NCBI GenBank assembly: GCA_964423615.1
Contig: CAYRFQ010000055.1
Span: forward strand, 1 to 45,370
Source: CAYRFQ01 sp964423615
GTDB lineage: Bacteria; Planctomycetota; Planctomycetia; Gemmatales; Gemmataceae
Length of the DNA: 45,370 nt
Direction of reading: 5' to 3'
Shown here: positions 43,752-45,370 of the stretch, in pieces
Layout of the letters: the number at the start of each line of letters is the position of its first letter
How positions within the stretch are numbered: the first letter of the stretch is position 1
Notes under the pieces: generated by a model
The model's input: the letters and a program-made list of their open reading frames with translations, nothing else
Database searches by the model: none
What the model was told of the DNA's origin: nothing
Program-made: the position numbers and the translations under genes

Positions 43752-44842
43752 AAACAACTCTTGAAAGACTTTGCGACATCCTCTCCGGGGCTGGAACACA
43801 GCATGACCTGGAAGCCATTTCCCAAGAACTCGACAATCCTTTGAGTTCGACAAGCCAGTTCTTCACTGGAGCAAAGATGATCGCCAAACTTCCCTTTGCT
43901 TTCGATTGGGATGCGATAGCTGCGGCTGCGGCTGAAGAATTCGATCAAGAACAATTTCGTTTCCAGACAGCTTCGAGATCATTAAAGACGCTGCCACAGC
44001 CTCGCTGCAATACCACAACACACAAAAATCAAAACCCTGCCCAAAAACCAAAACTCGAGCAACTTGTTGCTGCGCTGGCTGGCGTACAGGGCCAATCGGA
44101 GAAAACCAAAGAAAAAGAAGCATCGCAAGCTCTGTTGACGCCAGATCCGATTTCCGAAGCGATAGCTAAATTCAAAGCTGGTCAGTGCGAACAAGCGTTC
44201 ACCACTATCTGGGAGCACTTCTACGAGAAACTCCTCAACACTGCAAAAGCCAGACTCAAACACCTCCCTGATCGAATAGTCGATGAAGAAGACCTCGCCA
44301 GCGAGGTCTGGTTTGACTTTTATAGAGGGCTCGTTTCGAACAATTTTCCGATATGTAATGATGGTGAAGATTTGTGGCAGATCTTACTCATGCTCTTACG
44401 GAATGAGATTCATATCAGCTCCGACAAACACATGGCTTCGAAGCGGGACTTTCGGAGAGAAGAGCCGATTCAGCTGTCTCAATTTAGGTCCGACGCTAAC
44501 TCGCCAGTCAATGAGCCCATAAGCCACGAACTCGATCCTCAAGTTGCCGCCGCCCTAGAAGAAGAAATCGAGCGTTTGCTCCAAGCGCTTCCCGACGACA
44601 ACCACAGGGAAGTGGTTCTTCTCAAGCTCGAAGGCCATACGAACGCCGGAATTGCAGAACTCCTTAATCGATCCATTGTGACCGTGGAGCTGCGCCTGAG
44701 CCAGACTCAGAAGATTTGGAAGGAACTCTCGGAGAAGGAACTCTCGGAGAAGGAACTCTCGGAGTCTGTGTATGACTACAACGTACCGAAAAACCGTTTG
44801 CGAACCGTTATTGCACGGCTTATTGGCACTACGCAAAGTTAA
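43748..44842 (+). CDS. ECF-type RNA polymerase sigma factor with N-terminal extension
   Basis: The 364-aa protein has about 140 extra N-terminal residues (Ala/Gln/Lys-rich, possibly regulatory). Sigma region 2 follows at about 148-236 (EQAFTTIWEHFYEKLLNTAKARLKHLPDRIVDEEDLASEVWFDFYRGL), and region 4 at about 272-325 (LQALPDDNHREVVLLKLEGHTNAGIAELLNRSIVTVELRLSQTQKIWKEL). A KELSE triplication (about 325-339) and a basic tail follow. Planctomycetes have large ECF sets of this look. The start overlaps the HTH gene by four bases. Target promoters are unknown; the pair may control element genes. Confidence 0.85.
   Translation: MKTTLERLCDILSGAGTQHDLEAISQELDNPLSSTSQFFTGAKMIAKLPFAFDWDAIAAAAAEEFDQEQFRFQTASRSLKTLPQPRCNTTTHKNQNPAQKPKLEQLVAALAGVQGQSEKTKEKEASQALLTPDPISEAIAKFKAGQCEQAFTTIWEHFYEKLLNTAKARLKHLPDRIVDEEDLASEVWFDFYRGLVSNNFPICNDGEDLWQILLMLLRNEIHISSDKHMASKRDFRREEPIQLSQFRSDANSPVNEPISHELDPQVAAALEEEIERLLQALPDDNHREVVLLKLEGHTNAGIAELLNRSIVTVELRLSQTQKIWKELSEKELSEKELSESVYDYNVPKNRLRTVIARLIGTTQS
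44720..44764 (+). repeat. 15-bp x3 tandem repeat in the sigma gene
   Basis: AAGGAACTCTCGGAG is repeated three times without mismatch at 44720-44734, 44735-44749 and 44750-44764. It encodes KELSE x3 just after region 4. Copy number can change without frameshift. Confidence 0.9.
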
Positions 44843-44848
44843 CTTTGG

Positions 44849-44956
44849 GCTAGAGCGGATAGCAAACGGGTGTAGTGGTTATTCCGGGACACTCCTCTGT
44901 CTGGATGGCCCCGACAACGCGGGAAACCGCTACACTCGGACGCAAACCGCTCTAGC
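44849..44956. other. 108-nt imperfect inverted-repeat structure after the sigma gene
   Basis: GCTAGAGCGG (44849-44858) pairs perfectly with CCGCTCTAGC (44947-44956). Inside, GGGTGTAGTGGTT (44868-44880) pairs with AACCGCTACACTC (44925-44937) over 13 bp, including two G-U pairs. It starts 7 bp after the sigma stop codon. It may be a terminator-like fold, a structured RNA or a small mobile repeat. No U-tract follows. The rest of 44957-45300 shows no gene I can support. Confidence 0.55.
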
Positions 44957-45300
44957 TACCAGCTTCGCCAATGTCGGGCCTGCATCCGAGTCTCGTAAAA
45001 CGACCGATTTAGCCGACCAACTTGGGGGCCTCTCGTTTTCCTACAAAGAAGGCCTTTCGAGTGTCCTCAACTCGTAGGTGAAAACAAAGTCGCCACAACT
45101 CGTTTTTTGGGACTTCAAGCAACGACGAGTGTCGAGGAGTCGGAGGGGAAGCGCGAGCGTGCGTGATTGTTCTCTTGTGTTGGGCGTTGAGGCCCTCAAA
45201 ACAACGAACTGTGGGGCGATAGCTGTAATCGAAATCTGACCCACCTGAACGCCACTCTCAAGGTAGGGCCCCTCGCAAATAACACCAACCCGGATGAAAC

Positions 45301-45370
45301 ATGAAGTTCCGACGTGGCGGAGCGGGCAAGATGTTGTTCGCCGAGAGCGCCATGAAAGTCGACATCCTGT
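45301..45370 (+). CDS. Possible start of a gene running off the window
   Basis: ATG 45301 opens MKFRRGGAGKMLFAESAMKVDIL, which continues to the window edge. An in-frame TGA lies two codons upstream. Only a weak GGAT precedes it. No assignment is possible from 23 residues. Confidence 0.3.
   Translation, partial: MKFRRGGAGKMLFAESAMKVDIL

Larger units (their letters stand above)
37579..45370. mobile_element. Probable tRNA-Asn-borne integrative element (left part)
   Basis: A tyrosine integrase with its C-terminus toward tRNA-Asn, followed by poorly recognisable cargo, partial copies of the integrase start, and plasmid/phage-like regulators is the usual form of an element inserted at a tRNA 3' end. 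The left boundary would be within the tRNA. I found no second copy of the tRNA 3' end in the window, so the right end lies outside it or the element is decayed. How far the element extends is not known. Confidence 0.5.

Noticed and set aside
44772..45077. A 101-aa plus-strand frame overlapping the sigma gene end
   Set aside because: It overlaps the sigma gene in another frame and runs through the large stem structure; no ribosome site.

Overview
The window looks like a piece of a planctomycete chromosome with mid-range GC. The signs are: four type I sulfatases; an 11-kb gene for a surface protein whose N-terminus carries the planctomycete-type R-x-L-x-x-E-x-L-E-x-R-x-x-L-S motif; several small exported Tyr-, Gly- or Pro-rich proteins; a WD40 gene; FkbM methyltransferase and DUF2092-type genes; and an ECF-type sigma factor with a long N-terminal extension. 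No species can be named from the sequence alone.

Layout. 0-6 kb: an RCK/TrkA-type membrane protein (+), then on the minus strand a Cache-domain/pentameric ligand-gated ion channel fusion, a DUF2092/LolA-like secreted protein and a Tyr/Gly-rich exported protein. 6.6-15 kb: an FkbM methyltransferase, DUF488 and Rrf2-regulator genes, an octapeptide-repeat exported protein, two tandem paralogous exported coiled-coil proteins, a zinc-ribbon membrane protein, a WD40 gene broken by two TGA codons, and an MFS transporter. 15-22 kb: a sphingolipid (ceramide-type) desaturase and a three-gene sulfatase cluster. 22.4-33.6 kb: one 3724-residue calcium-binding repeat protein with inserted CBM-like and fascin-like domains, closed by a strong intrinsic terminator. 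33.9-37.4 kb: an iduronate-sulfatase-like enzyme, ScpB and an FAH-family hydrolase. 37.6 kb to the right edge: tRNA-Asn followed by a probable integrative element. The element holds a tyrosine integrase that reads toward the tRNA, two mini-ORFs copying the integrase start, a membrane protein, a zinc-ribbon/UVR protein, a small membrane protein, and an overlapping HTH-regulator/ECF-sigma pair with palindromic operator-like sites.

How the genes may work together (inference). The sulfatases would act in the periplasm or outside the cell on sulfated polysaccharides. The giant RTX-like protein, with its carbohydrate-binding-like module, lies between the three-sulfatase cluster and the fourth sulfatase and could help attach cells to such material. 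The Cache-pLGIC protein would couple a periplasmic ligand to ion flow. No sulfatase-maturating enzyme lies in the window, so maturation must be encoded elsewhere.

The best candidates for something little described are: the Cache-pLGIC fusion; the integrase locus, with three start cassettes and an inserted MerR/Xis-like segment; the HTH/ECF operon with paired GTTGCA-N4-TGCAAC palindromes, followed by a 108-nt stem structure; and the channel-like RCK protein whose K+ filter is lost. All calls come from reading the sequence; no database search was possible.
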